NCBI RefSeq assembly: GCF_025971925.1
Contig: NZ_JAPDHV010000003.1
Coordinates: forward strand, 507,558 to 571,557
Direction: 5' to 3'
DNA from: Chryseobacterium oryctis
GTDB lineage: Bacteria > Bacteroidota > Bacteroidia > Flavobacteriales > Weeksellaceae
DNA: 64,000 bases
This document shows, in pieces, positions 26,776-35,892 of the stretch (position 1 is the first letter of the stretch; every line of letters begins with the position of its first letter). The translations under genes were made by a program, and so were the position numbers. The notes beneath the pieces are model-generated. The model had not been told where the DNA came from. It did no database searches and worked only from the letters and a program-made list of their open reading frames with translations.

Positions 26776-27831
26776 TTAGTCAATTTTTTTAACAACAGCT
26801 TTCTCTGCTTCTTTTCTACTTCCGTCAAAACCGTCTACTCCACTCACCGTTGTATATTTCAAAACGAACTTTTTACCCGGATTTAGTCTATTATAAACAC
26901 TTTGACACATCAAAGTAGCCTCATGGAAACCACAAAGAATCAACTTCAATTTACCAGGATATGTGTTGATATCTCCGATTGCATATATACCATCAATATT
27001 TGTTTGATAGTCTAAAGCATTATTTACAACAATTGCATTTTTCTCGATATTCAATCCCCAATTTCCGATTTCTCCCAATTTTGGAGTTAAACCAAATAAC
27101 GGAATAAAATAATCTGTCTCAATATCATAAGCTTCCTGACCTTCTACCTCTACTGTAATAGCTTCTACTTTTCCGTCACCTTTAATACCTGTAACTTCTG
27201 CAGGAGTAATTAATTTGATTTTCCCTTGATTCTTTAAATCCTGAACTTTTTCAACAGAATCTAAAGCTCCCCTAAATTCATTTCTTCTGTGAATAAGAGT
27301 AACTTCACTTGCCACATTAGACAAGAAAATACTCCAGTCTAGTGCAGAGTCTCCTCCACCAGCGATTACCACTTTTTTATTTCTGAAATGTTCAGGTTCT
27401 TTTATGAAATATTCAACTCCTTTTTCTTCATAATCAGCGATATTTTCAATCGTTGGTTTTCTAGGTTCAAAAGTCCCCAAACCTCCAGCAATAGCAATTG
27501 CTTTAGCTCTGTGAACAGTACCTTTATTTGTTATCACTTCAAACCATTCGTCATCTACTTTAGTGTAAGAAACTGCTGTTTCCCCCAATGTAAAGCCTGG
27601 CTGAAACTGTTTGATTTGTTCCATCAAATTATCTATTAATTCTCCTGCATTCACCGAAGGATAACCAGGAATATCGAAAATAGGTTTTTTAGGATATAAT
27701 TCTGCCAATTGTCCTCCAGGTTGAGGAAGTGCATCTATGATGTGGCATTTCATTTTCAGCAAACCAGCTTCAAATACAGCAAAAAGCCCAGTTGGTCCTG
27801 CTCCTATAATCAATATGTCTGTAGTTATCAT
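26776..27831 (-). CDS. ferredoxin--NADP(+) reductase, type 2 (thioredoxin reductase-like)
   Basis: The protein is 351 residues from MITTDILIIGAGPTGLF, the natural FAD-binding start; an ATG 36 bp upstream would add an implausible hydrophobic dozen. The FAD site GAGPTG, the NADPH site VVIAGGGDSALDW and GIYAIGDINTYPGKLKLILCGFHEA are present, but there is no CxxC redox pair, which separates it from thioredoxin reductase. It should pass electrons from NADPH to the ferredoxin encoded just downstream. Confidence 0.9.
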   Translation of the reverse strand: MITTDILIIGAGPTGLFAVFEAGLLKMKCHIIDALPQPGGQLAELYPKKPIFDIPGYPSVNAGELIDNLMEQIKQFQPGFTLGETAVSYTKVDDEWFEVITNKGTVHRAKAIAIAGGLGTFEPRKPTIENIADYEEKGVEYFIKEPEHFRNKKVVIAGGGDSALDWSIFLSNVASEVTLIHRRNEFRGALDSVEKVQDLKNQGKIKLITPAEVTGIKGDGKVEAITVEVEGQEAYDIETDYFIPLFGLTPKLGEIGNWGLNIEKNAIVVNNALDYQTNIDGIYAIGDINTYPGKLKLILCGFHEATLMCQSVYNRLNPGKKFVLKYTTVSGVDGFDGSRKEAEKAVVKKID

Positions 27832-27987
27832 AATATAAAGATAATTTAATAATATGTATGTTTGCAAATTTACTAATTTTAATGCGAAGCATATTTAATC
27901 TATTCTAAATAAATAACTGAGATTTATCAAATATGTTTAATAAAAGTTTAGTTTTTATTTTGGCAATGTTTTTGTAAATGACTTATT

Positions 27988-28758
27988 ATGAAGAAAGTTT
28001 TATACCTTTTTACATTATTTATTTTTTCTTTAGGTTTTGCCCAGATTGATAATATTGCGGATGGCGAATCTTTAACTTTTAGAATCCATTATGGACTTCT
28101 GACTGCTGGTAATGCAACACTTACTACAAAAAAAACAACTTACAAAGGAGAACCTCATCTATATGCAAAAGGAGTTGGAAGAACCACAGGTGCAGTAAAG
28201 GCTTTTTTTAAAGTGGAAGACTTGTATGAAAGTTTTATTGATATAGACACCCAATTACCTAGCTTTTATGTGAGAAATGTAAAAGAAGGCGGATATTCAC
28301 AACATTTTGAAACTACTTTTAATCACAATAATAACACTTTAATTTTAACGGATAAGAAAAACCCTGCGAATGGTTCAAGAATTATTAAATCTGTAAAAGG
28401 AGTTCAGGATATGCTTTCATGCTTTTACTATTTGAGAAGTAAAAGCCCTAGCGAACTGAAAGTAGGAACAGTAATCAATATGAATGTATGGATTGATGAT
28501 GAAATGTTCCCTTTTCAGTTAAAAGTGGCTGGAACAGAAAACTTAAAAACAAAATTTGGGCTTATTAATTGTTTGAAAATTATTCCTTCTGTAAAAAGCG
28601 GAAGAGTTTTTAAAGAAAAAGAAGGAGTAACAATGTGGGTAACAAATGATGCCAATCACGTTCCTATGCTCCTGAAGGCAGAATTAGCAGTTGGCTCTTT
28701 AAAAGCAAGTATTGATGATATTAAAAATGTGAAATATCCTTTAAAATTCACAAAATAA
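27988..28758 (+). CDS. DUF3108 secreted protein
   Basis: A 256-residue exported protein (signal peptide ending in GFAQ, about 18) whose body matches DUF3108: GESLTFRIHYGLLTAGNATLTT, VKAFFKVEDLYESFID, GVQDMLSCFYYLRS and VWIDDEMFPFQLK, WVTNDANHVPMLLKAEL. The family has a lipocalin-like beta fold and is thought to act in the envelope; exact role unknown. Monocistronic. Confidence 0.88.
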   Translation: MKKVLYLFTLFIFSLGFAQIDNIADGESLTFRIHYGLLTAGNATLTTKKTTYKGEPHLYAKGVGRTTGAVKAFFKVEDLYESFIDIDTQLPSFYVRNVKEGGYSQHFETTFNHNNNTLILTDKKNPANGSRIIKSVKGVQDMLSCFYYLRSKSPSELKVGTVINMNVWIDDEMFPFQLKVAGTENLKTKFGLINCLKIIPSVKSGRVFKEKEGVTMWVTNDANHVPMLLKAELAVGSLKASIDDIKNVKYPLKFTK

Positions 28759-28780
28759 AAATATAGTTAGTTTTTTTAAG

Positions 28781-28817
28781 AAAAAATGTCTGTGAAAAAT
28801 TTTACAGGCATTTTTTT
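28781..28817 (+). terminator. terminator after the DUF3108 gene
   Basis: AATGTCTGTGAA pairs with TTTACAGGCATT (two G-U pairs) followed by T7. Confidence 0.8.
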
Positions 28818-28971
28818 ATTTCATGTAATAAAACTCGGATATTAATTGTCATTATTAAAAGAAGAAGAAAACACTTATGAATATCTTCTCTTTAATAACA
28901 TATGTAAACTTTTCAAAACAATCTTGTTTTTAGTTACGTTTTTGTTTCTTAGGTCAGTAGCTAAAAACTAA

Positions 28972-28995
28972 AAACCTCCGAAAATTCGGAGGTTT
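28972..28995. terminator. terminator of pheS
   Basis: Eleven-base perfect stem AAACCTCCGAA / TTCGGAGGTTT directly after the pheS stop (minus strand), T-rich on both sides. Confidence 0.9.
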
Positions 28996-29000
28996 GATTT

Positions 29001-30011
29001 TTATAAAGTTTTAAATTGCTCTAAAGTTCTGATATCATTTTCAAAGAACATTCTGATATCGCTCATCTGGTAAAGAAGCATCACAATTCTTTCAATACCC
29101 ATTCCAAATGCATATCCAGAATATTTCTCAGAATCAATGTTTACATTTTTCAAAACGGCAGGGTCTACCATTCCGCATCCCATGATTTCCAGCCAACCTG
29201 TTCCTTTTGTGATTCTATAATCTGTTTCAGAATTTAATCCCCAATACACATCAATTTCAGCACTTGGCTCTGTAAATGGAAAATAAGAAGGTCTCATTCT
29301 GATTTTAGACTTTCCGAAAAGCTCAGTTGTAAAAAACTGAATTGTTTGTTTTAAATCTGCAAAACTCACGTTTTCATCAATATACAAACCTTCAATCTGA
29401 TGGAAAATACAGTGAGAACGTGAAGAAACTGCTTCATTTCTAAATACTCTTCCCGGAGACAGGATTCTTATTGGTGGTTGATTTTCTTCCATATAACGAA
29501 TCTGAACAGAAGAAGTATGAGTTCTCAACAAAATGTCCGGGTTTTGTTCGATGAAGAAAGTATCCTGCATATCTCTTGCTGGATGATATTCAGGGAGATT
29601 CAAAGCTGTAAAATTATGCCAATCGTCCTCAATTTCAGGTCCGTCTGCAACAGCAAAACCAATAGATTTGAAAATCTCGATAATTCTGTTTTTCACAAGA
29701 TTGATAGGATGTCTTGAGCCTAAATCCAACGGAAAAGCAGGTCTTGTAAGGTCTTCTTTATCTACTACAACAGAAGATGCAGAAGCATTTTTCAAATCCT
29801 CCAATTTTACATTAACAGCCTGTTTCAGAGTATTGATTTTTTGTCCGAACTCTTTCTTCTGGTCATTGGGAACTTCTTTAAATTTTTCAAAAAAATCGTT
29901 CAGAATTCCTTTTTTCCCATTGTACTTGATTCGGAAATTTTCAATCTCCTCTTTAGATGTAGTATTGAAGCTGTTTACTTCCAGTAATAACTCTTCTATC
30001 TTTTCTATCAT
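29001..30011 (-). CDS. pheS: phenylalanyl-tRNA synthetase alpha subunit
   Basis: A 336-residue class II aminoacyl-tRNA synthetase subunit. An N-terminal coiled coil for tRNA contact (residues 1-85) is followed by the catalytic core: [39 protein letters not shown] [29 protein letters not shown] (motif 2) and [14 protein letters not shown] (motif 3). Charges tRNA-Phe together with PheT, which is not in this window. Confidence 0.97.
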   Translation of the reverse strand: MIEKIEELLLEVNSFNTTSKEEIENFRIKYNGKKGILNDFFEKFKEVPNDQKKEFGQKINTLKQAVNVKLEDLKNASASSVVVDKEDLTRPAFPLDLGSRHPINLVKNRIIEIFKSIGFAVADGPEIEDDWHNFTALNLPEYHPARDMQDTFFIEQNPDILLRTHTSSVQIRYMEENQPPIRILSPGRVFRNEAVSSRSHCIFHQIEGLYIDENVSFADLKQTIQFFTTELFGKSKIRMRPSYFPFTEPSAEIDVYWGLNSETDYRITKGTGWLEIMGCGMVDPAVLKNVNIDSEKYSGYAFGMGIERIVMLLYQMSDIRMFFENDIRTLEQFKTL

Positions 30012-30036
30012 TGTTGTACCCTTTCAAAATGTTTTG

Positions 30037-30044
30037 CAAAAATA
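30037..30044 (-). promoter_or_regulatory. -7 element of pheS
   Basis: Minus strand TATTTTTG, 25 bases before the pheS ATG; no good -33 TTG seen. Confidence 0.4.
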
Positions 30045-30082
30045 AGATTTTTCAGCGGAATAAATTTCCTTAAACTGTTAAA

Positions 30083-30113
30083 AAAAATCTGCCTCTTTTT
30101 ATCGAGGCAGACT
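30083..30113 (-). terminator. terminator of the YceI gene
   Basis: On the minus strand TCTGCCTC pairs with GAGGCAGA around an 8-base loop, followed by T7; it lies just past the YceI stop. Confidence 0.9.
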
Positions 30114-30141
30114 TCAATCACTTATTTCACTTAAATAAAAA

Positions 30142-30801
30142 TTATTTTTTTTCTAGAGCTTTTATATTAACCTGAAGAGTTACTTCATCTTTTATCACTC
30201 CGTTTGCAGCTGGAGCCTGGAATTTCACCCCAAATTCTTCTCTTTTAATATCTTTAGGTTCAGTTGCAATACTCACCTCTCCTTCTTTTACAGAAACATT
30301 AGCTTTGAACTGAACAGGTTTTGTAATTCCTTTAATCGTTAAATTACCATCCAAAACAGTATTATAATCACCTTCTGCAGCAGACTCTACTTTAGTAATT
30401 TCATAAGATGCAGTAGGAAATTTTTCTACTTCAAAGAAATCACCACTTTTCAGGTGACCGTTTAGTTTACCAAGTTGTTCTGCATCATCTTTCAAATCAA
30501 CGGACGTTAAAGAATTCATATCTGCAACAAACTTTCCGCTTTCAAGCTTTCCGTCTTTTATTGTAACATCACCACTTTCAAATTTAATCGTTCCAAAATG
30601 GCTTGTACTTTCAGATTTGAAAATTTTATACCCCTTCCATTCTACTTTACTGTTTAAAGTATCAAGCGTAAATTGACTGCCATCTTTAGTTGTTGTAACC
30701 TCGCTACTCTCACTCGTTAAAGGTTTTTCTTTTTTACAAGAAATCACCACAAAAGTAGCAAAAAGAGCAGGAATTGCTAACGAGAACAGTTTTCTTTTCA
30801 T
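30142..30801 (-). CDS. YceI family lipoprotein
   Basis: A 219-residue lipoprotein (VVISCKKEK lipobox, Cys at about 22) with a YceI domain from about residue 42: FTLDTLNSKVEWKGYKIF, THFGTIKFESGDVTI, SLTSVDLKDDAEQLGKLNGHLKSGDFFEV, LDGNLTIKGITKPVQF. YceI proteins form a long beta barrel that binds polyisoprenoid-type lipids in the envelope. Physiological ligand not evident. Monocistronic with its own terminator. Confidence 0.92.
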   Translation of the reverse strand: MKRKLFSLAIPALFATFVVISCKKEKPLTSESSEVTTTKDGSQFTLDTLNSKVEWKGYKIFKSESTSHFGTIKFESGDVTIKDGKLESGKFVADMNSLTSVDLKDDAEQLGKLNGHLKSGDFFEVEKFPTASYEITKVESAAEGDYNTVLDGNLTIKGITKPVQFKANVSVKEGEVSIATEPKDIKREEFGVKFQAPAANGVIKDEVTLQVNIKALEKK

Positions 30802-30872
30802 AATTTATAAATTTTAATACTCCCGCTAATATAATTAAAAAAAATCAATTTCATATAAACATCACATTTCAT

Positions 30873-30880
30873 TACATTTG
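30873..30880 (+). promoter_or_regulatory. -7 element close to the ABC ATPase start
   Basis: TACATTTG ends 4 bases before the ATG at 30885, so a leaderless or nearly leaderless mRNA is implied if it is used. Confidence 0.4.
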
Positions 30881-30884
30881 TAGT

Positions 30885-31820
30885 ATGCTATTAGAAATAA
30901 ACAATTTATATTTTTCATATTCTAAGGATAAATCACTCTTTCAGAATCTTAATTTAAGGTTTGAAGAAGGTAAGATTATTGCGTTGGCAGGAGAAAGCGG
31001 ATGCGGAAAATCTACTTTATTGAGTTTGATTTACGGACTTTTGGATTGGGAAAAAGGTGAAATTACTTTTAATGGAACTAAACTTTTAGGTCCAAAGGGA
31101 AACCTTGTTCCCGGAGAAGCAGAAATGAAGTTTGTGGCTCAAAATTTTGATTTGATGCCTTATGCAACAGTAGCTGAAAATGTAGGAAAATTTATTTCGA
31201 ATATTAATTTAGCAAAGAAAAAAGAAACCGTTGACGAGCTTCTTGATGTTGTAGGTTTACAAGAGTATGCCAACATTTTACCCAAATATCTAAGTGGCGG
31301 ACAACAACAAAGAGTTGCCATTGCAAGAGCACTTTCTGTTTTACCGAAACTCTTAATTTTAGATGAACCCTTCAGTAATTTAGATTTTCCTAGAAAAATT
31401 GAGCTTCGCGAAAGATTATTCAGATATGTAAAACAGCACAATATTTCTTTGATAATTTCAACACACGAACTTCAGGATATTATTCCTTGGCTTGACCAAA
31501 TAGTTATTCTTCAGGAAGGAAGGCTAATCCAAAACGATAATCCAGAAGAAACATATAGAAATCCGTACAATACTTATGTAGCTAAACTTTTTGGTGAAGT
31601 AAATATTTTTAATGAAACTGAAATGACAGATTTCCAGCTTTCAAAATTTTCATACTATCCGAATGAAATAATAGTTACTGAAAATGGTATAGAAGCAGAA
31701 GTTTTAGAAAGCAGATTTGCAGGAAACCACTATTGGAATAAGATAAAAATAGAGGAACGAGAACTGATAATTTACACAGCAAATAAAATAGAAAATCTTA
31801 TCAAAATTTCATTCTTATAA
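30885..31820 (+). CDS. ABC transporter ATP-binding protein
   Basis: The 311-residue ATPase has Walker A GESGCGKST (about 38-46), Q-loop VAQNFDLMP, signature YLSGGQQQRVAIARAL, Walker B LLILDEPFSNLD and the switch His in IISTHELQD. Residues about 240-311 form a TOBE-like C-terminal domain, which is the pattern of importers for ferric iron, polyamines or sulfate. No permease or binding protein gene lies next to it, so its partners are elsewhere. Confidence 0.9.
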   Translation: MLLEINNLYFSYSKDKSLFQNLNLRFEEGKIIALAGESGCGKSTLLSLIYGLLDWEKGEITFNGTKLLGPKGNLVPGEAEMKFVAQNFDLMPYATVAENVGKFISNINLAKKKETVDELLDVVGLQEYANILPKYLSGGQQQRVAIARALSVLPKLLILDEPFSNLDFPRKIELRERLFRYVKQHNISLIISTHELQDIIPWLDQIVILQEGRLIQNDNPEETYRNPYNTYVAKLFGEVNIFNETEMTDFQLSKFSYYPNEIIVTENGIEAEVLESRFAGNHYWNKIKIEERELIIYTANKIENLIKISFL

Positions 31821-32030
31821 AAAGTACAAACCAGACTTGCAATCACTTAATGTGAATTTGTGGATAAAAAAAATACAAATACAAGAACTGATTTTATACT
31901 TTTCTTATATTTGTATTTCCACAGCATAAGGAAATTTTTGGTTAATTCTCTTTCTGCCTTTAAGACGAAAATTAGCGACTCAGCAATCTAGTTTTTTGAA
32001 AGATTACCCTGTCCAATTCTTTCCTTTTTT

Positions 32031-32363
32031 TTATGCTTTTTTCACAAATTCTGATTTCAAAGCCATTGCACCGAAACCATCAATTTTACAATCGATATTA
32101 TGGTCGCTGTCTGGTCTTAAACGAATATTTTTAACTTTAGTTCCTGCTTTTACCGGTTTTGGAGCTCCTTTTACAGGAAGGTCTTTCATTACAATCACCG
32201 AATCTCCGTTTTGCAGTTCGTTGCCGTTGATATCCAAAATTTTATCATCATTTCCTACTTCTGCAGGATCCCATTCATGGAAACATTGGCTGCAAACCAT
32301 CAAACCATCTTGTTCGTAGGTAAATTCAGAACTACATTTCGGACAAAGTACAGTATCACTCAT
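32031..32363 (-). CDS. zinc-ribbon PhnA/YjdM family protein
   Basis: A 110-residue protein: N-terminal zinc ribbon ([25 protein letters not shown]) and C-terminal SH3-like domain ([55 protein letters not shown]). This is the YjdM/PhnA family, historically named for alkylphosphonate use but without a proven role there. A -7 element precedes it. Confidence 0.93.
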   Translation of the reverse strand: MSDTVLCPKCSSEFTYEQDGLMVCSQCFHEWDPAEVGNDDKILDINGNELQNGDSVIVMKDLPVKGAPKPVKAGTKVKNIRLRPDSDHNIDCKIDGFGAMALKSEFVKKA

Positions 32364-32377
32364 ATTTTTAATTTTTG

Positions 32378-32385
32378 CAAAGGTA
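32378..32385 (-). promoter_or_regulatory. -7 element of the YjdM-like gene
   Basis: Minus strand TACCTTTG, 14 bases before the ATG. Confidence 0.4.
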
Positions 32386-32478
32386 AGATTTTTAAAACGA
32401 GTTTAAAAATTAGTTATAATTCAACGAATAAACATAAAACTCAAAATTACTTAGTTCGTATCTATCAACTTAAATTCG

Positions 32479-32486
32479 TATTTTTG
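32479..32486 (+). promoter_or_regulatory. -7 element of the RNA methyltransferase gene
   Basis: TATTTTTG, 28 bases before the ATG at 32515. Confidence 0.4.
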
Positions 32487-32514
32487 CAGATTAAAAATAG
32501 CAGAATCCAATTTT

Positions 32515-33720
32515 ATGGAATTGATACACAGAAACCTAGCCATCGGTATTCACGATGCTTTACAAGAAACATTTTTTGAGAAAAATAAATATGCTGACAA
32601 AGTAATCGAAAGACTTTTGAAAGCCAACAAAAAATGGGGAAGTCAGGACAGAGCTGTTGTTTCTGAGATTTTCTATAATATTATCCGTTGGAAAAAGCGT
32701 TTAGAATATTATATGGGTGAAGGTGTTAAACCCAACAACATCTACAAACTCATGATTGCGTATTTACTTTGGAGTAAAACCAATTACAAAAAATTTGAAG
32801 AGTTTGACGGAATAAAAATTGCCGATATTCTTACGAAACTTAAGAAGAATACAGTACCTACAAAAGCCATTGAACATTCAATCCCGGATTGGCTGGCTGA
32901 AACTTTAGAGAAAGAATTAGGCGAAAAATGGGAGAAAGAAATGTACGCTCTGAACGAACAAGCTCCTACAGTTTTAAGAGCAAATTCTTTGAGAACAACT
33001 ACAAAAGAGCTTATTTCTGACCTTGCGGATGAAAATATAGTTTCTTACCCTATCAAAAATTATCCTGATGCTGTTCAATTAGAAGAAAAAAAGAATGTTT
33101 TTCTTACCACAGCTTTCAAAGAAGGCTTATTTGAAGTTCAGGATGCTTCTTCACAAAAAATCGGATATTTCCTTGATGTAAAAGAAGGACAAAGAGTTGT
33201 TGATGCATGCGCAGGAGCAGGTGGAAAAACACTACATCTAGCTGCATTAATGCAAAATAAAGGACAAATCATTGCTTTAGATATATTTGACTGGAAATTG
33301 GCGGAGCTAAAACGTCGTGCGAAAAGAGCCGGAGCACACAACATCGAAACACGCCTGATTTCGGATAATAAAGTTATTAAACGTCTTCACGAAAAAGCCG
33401 ATAGATTACTAATTGACGCTCCTTGTTCTGGTTTAGGTGTTTTGAAAAGAAATCCGGACAGTAAATGGAAAATTGATCAGGATTTTATTGACAGAATAAA
33501 AAAAGAGCAACAGCAAATTCTTCAGGATTATTCTAAAATCTTAAAAAAAGGAGGAAAAATGGTATATGCAACCTGTTCAATACTTCCTTCTGAAAATAAT
33601 TTACAAGTTGAAGAATTCATTAAGAACAATCCGAATTTCAAAATGCTAAAAGACGAAAAAGTAATGCCAAGTGAGGGCTACGATGGGTTCTACATGGCTC
33701 TTATTGAAAGAGTTTCTTAA
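32515..33720 (+). CDS. rsmB: RsmB-type rRNA (cytosine-C5) methyltransferase
   Basis: The 401-residue enzyme has a NusB-like N-terminal RNA-binding part (1-130), then a Rossmann methyltransferase: SAM loop VVDACAGAGGKTLHLAALM, acidic IALDIFDWKLAEL, DAPCSGLGVLKRNPD (catalytic-type Cys) and YATCSILPSENNLQVEEF (nucleophile Cys). This is the RsmB/NOP2 pattern that makes m5C in 16S rRNA (position 967 in E. coli). C-terminus ends in the usual DGFYMALIER. Confidence 0.88.
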   Translation: MELIHRNLAIGIHDALQETFFEKNKYADKVIERLLKANKKWGSQDRAVVSEIFYNIIRWKKRLEYYMGEGVKPNNIYKLMIAYLLWSKTNYKKFEEFDGIKIADILTKLKKNTVPTKAIEHSIPDWLAETLEKELGEKWEKEMYALNEQAPTVLRANSLRTTTKELISDLADENIVSYPIKNYPDAVQLEEKKNVFLTTAFKEGLFEVQDASSQKIGYFLDVKEGQRVVDACAGAGGKTLHLAALMQNKGQIIALDIFDWKLAELKRRAKRAGAHNIETRLISDNKVIKRLHEKADRLLIDAPCSGLGVLKRNPDSKWKIDQDFIDRIKKEQQQILQDYSKILKKGGKMVYATCSILPSENNLQVEEFIKNNPNFKMLKDEKVMPSEGYDGFYMALIERVS

Positions 33721-33747
33721 TATCATTAGAAATACTACAATAATACG

Positions 33748-33774
33748 AACTACTCTATTTTGGGTAGTTTTTTT
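33748..33774 (+). terminator. terminator
   Basis: Six-base stem AACTAC / GTAGTT with a 10-base loop and a T-rich tail. Confidence 0.75.
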
Positions 33775-33828
33775 GTTTTAAAAACATTTATTCAATTACA
33801 ATTATCTTTGTAGTAAATCAATATTAAT

Positions 33829-35493
33829 ATGTTTCAAAAAGTTTTATCAACTTTCTTTATTTTATTTGTCGGGTTAGTTTTTGCCCAAACATACGAAATC
33901 CAATATATCAGCTCTTACAACGGCAAGGCACAAACAGAGCAACCTCCTACTCTAGTTTGGGTAAATGAAAAGGAAAATTTCATTTTAAACAATAAAATCA
34001 GAGAACAAAAAGCAGACTACCCTTTTGAAATCACAAAAATTGAAAAACCATCAAACACTGTGGTTTCCTACGCATTTTTAAAGCAAGGAGAAACCATTTC
34101 TACATCCGATACCGAAACAATAACAAAACAAGCCTTTGAATTTACCAACGAAACAAAGAAAATCTTAGGTTATAATTGTAAAAAAGCCATCACCAAAATC
34201 AACTCTAACACTATCGAAATCTGGTATACCAACGATTTAAAAATCAATGGAGGTCCGTCTGTTTTAGGTCAAAATTTAGGATTGGTATTAGAAATTGAAA
34301 GAAATAAAAACTCACTTATATCAGCCAGTACAATCAAAAAGATAAAAAAAACTGACATTGAAACAATTTTAAAAGGCTCTATTAATACTACAGATGCTTT
34401 AAGCTACAAAGACCTTCTTTGGAAAAGCAGATTTACAACTTTACAAGTTTTTGAAAACGAAACCATTAATTTTTCCGACAATTCAAAATCAGACAAAAAC
34501 ATAAAAAGATACGCCCACGGAACAATCATTCTTAAAAAAATAAAATTTCCGAAAATATCAGAAGGTGAAAATATTTTTATTGAACTAAAACAGCAATCAA
34601 ATGGGGATGCTTATGACAGAACCGGAACTATATTCTTCATTCCACAAGATAAATCTCAATCTTTTTTTGACGGTTTAGAAAAAGGAGCGAAAACACTTCC
34701 TGTTTATGAAAACGGAAACGGAAAACAATATTTTGGAATTACTACAACCGAAAATTACAATCCTGCCATTGAAATGATGAGGTTTTTTACTCCTTTCGGG
34801 ATTAATAAATTCAATCATATTCAATTAAAAGATAAAAACTGGCAAACCATCAATCCGTATCGAGAAGATATCACAGAGCTTAAACCTTCTTTATCTGAGA
34901 AAGAATTATGGGTGGGCGCATTCATTGGTAATTACGACAAAGGCGGACACAAGATAAGTCTGGAAATCACCATACATAAAAGCAGTCAAACAATACACAA
35001 AAACAATACTGTAATTCCATTATTCAATACATTAAATATTATGGAAATGGCAGGACAAGATTATTCTACGATGTTTGATAATGACAAAGGTCTATCGGTG
35101 CAGTTTACTCTAAAGAAAGATTTGAAAAATGCACAGTTAAGATATACAACAACCGGTCATGGAGGTTGGGAAAACGGGGATGAATTTGTTCCAAAAACCA
35201 ATTCTATTTTCCTGGACGGAAAAATGGCTTTTTCTTTTATACCCTGGAGAACAGACTGTGGATCTTACAGACTATACAACCCAGCTTCAGGAAATTTTGG
35301 AGATGGTCTTTCTTCCTCAGATTTAAGTCGTTCAAACTGGTGTCCCGGAACTGTTACTAATCCGAATTTCATTCAACTTGGAGATTTAAAAGCAGGAAAA
35401 CACACCATTCAGATAAAAATTCCTCAAGGTGCAAATGAAGGAACAAGCTTTAGTTCTTGGAATATTTCAGGCGTATTATTAGGTTCTGAATAA
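33829..35493 (+). CDS. GLPGLI-type domain fused to a PNGase F-like glycoamidase
   Basis: The 554-residue exported protein (signal peptide ending VFAQ, about 20) has an N-terminal GLPGLI-like part (EIQYISSYNGKAQ, ILGYNCKKAITKINSNTIEIWYT) to about residue 180, then a two-lobed PNGase F-like unit. In the first lobe YDRTGTIFFI matches the WDRYANVYV strand holding the catalytic Asp of PNGase F; in the second lobe TTGHGGWENGDEF, RSNWCPGTVTNP and DLKAGKHTIQIKIP follow the family. I do not find an obvious match for the second glutamate. It probably removes N-glycans from glycoproteins outside the cell. A TATCTTTG box (33803-33810) lies upstream. Confidence 0.8.
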   Translation: MFQKVLSTFFILFVGLVFAQTYEIQYISSYNGKAQTEQPPTLVWVNEKENFILNNKIREQKADYPFEITKIEKPSNTVVSYAFLKQGETISTSDTETITKQAFEFTNETKKILGYNCKKAITKINSNTIEIWYTNDLKINGGPSVLGQNLGLVLEIERNKNSLISASTIKKIKKTDIETILKGSINTTDALSYKDLLWKSRFTTLQVFENETINFSDNSKSDKNIKRYAHGTIILKKIKFPKISEGENIFIELKQQSNGDAYDRTGTIFFIPQDKSQSFFDGLEKGAKTLPVYENGNGKQYFGITTTENYNPAIEMMRFFTPFGINKFNHIQLKDKNWQTINPYREDITELKPSLSEKELWVGAFIGNYDKGGHKISLEITIHKSSQTIHKNNTVIPLFNTLNIMEMAGQDYSTMFDNDKGLSVQFTLKKDLKNAQLRYTTTGHGGWENGDEFVPKTNSIFLDGKMAFSFIPWRTDCGSYRLYNPASGNFGDGLSSSDLSRSNWCPGTVTNPNFIQLGDLKAGKHTIQIKIPQGANEGTSFSSWNISGVLLGSE

Positions 35494-35498
35494 AAAAA

Positions 35499-35528
35499 AC
35501 CTTCTCGCAATTGGAACTGCAAGAAGGT
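35499..35528 (-). terminator. hairpin with terminator polarity on the minus strand
   Basis: ACCTTCTCGCA pairs with TGCAAGAAGGT (one mismatch). The A-run precedes it on the plus strand, so a U-tract follows only in minus-strand transcripts, although the gene on its left is plus strand. Confidence 0.55.
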
Positions 35529-35892
35529 AAAAACACAAATGATGAAAAAAAATTATTTCGAGCCACAAATTAAAGGCGAAAATTTCAATAATTAATTATC
35601 ATACATTAATAAATATTTGATTTTTATTTCGTATGTAGAAGATAACATCTATAATTCATATTTATACAACAAATCAATTTTATATTGCCATACATTAATA
35701 TATCAAAAATTCACATATTACTTATCAATTGTTCCAACGAAAAAAATCAACCAAAACAAGCGTTTTTATTAAAATTAATTAATTTTATTCTTTTAAAACA
35801 TCAAATAAGTTTAAAAAATTAATCAATTAGTTTTTTTTATTGTTATTTTTAAACTTCAATCATAATTTTGTTTCAAATTTAAATCATAAAAA
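35529..35892 (+). promoter_or_regulatory. long AT-rich leader and promoter of asnB
   Basis: No gene is seen in these 364 bases. They hold a 12-bp direct repeat CATACATTAATA at 35600-35611 and 35689-35700 (89 bp apart) and a full promoter: TTG at 35840-35842, 20-base spacer, TAATTTTG at 35863-35870, 22 bases before asnB. The repeats are candidate regulator sites. Confidence 0.55.

Noticed and set aside
31821..32030. Possible small RNA or operator around the AAATACAAATA ... TATTTGTATTT inverted pair near 31875-31920
   Set aside because: Arms are pure A/T-rich with a long loop and one mismatch; such pairs are expected by chance in this composition.
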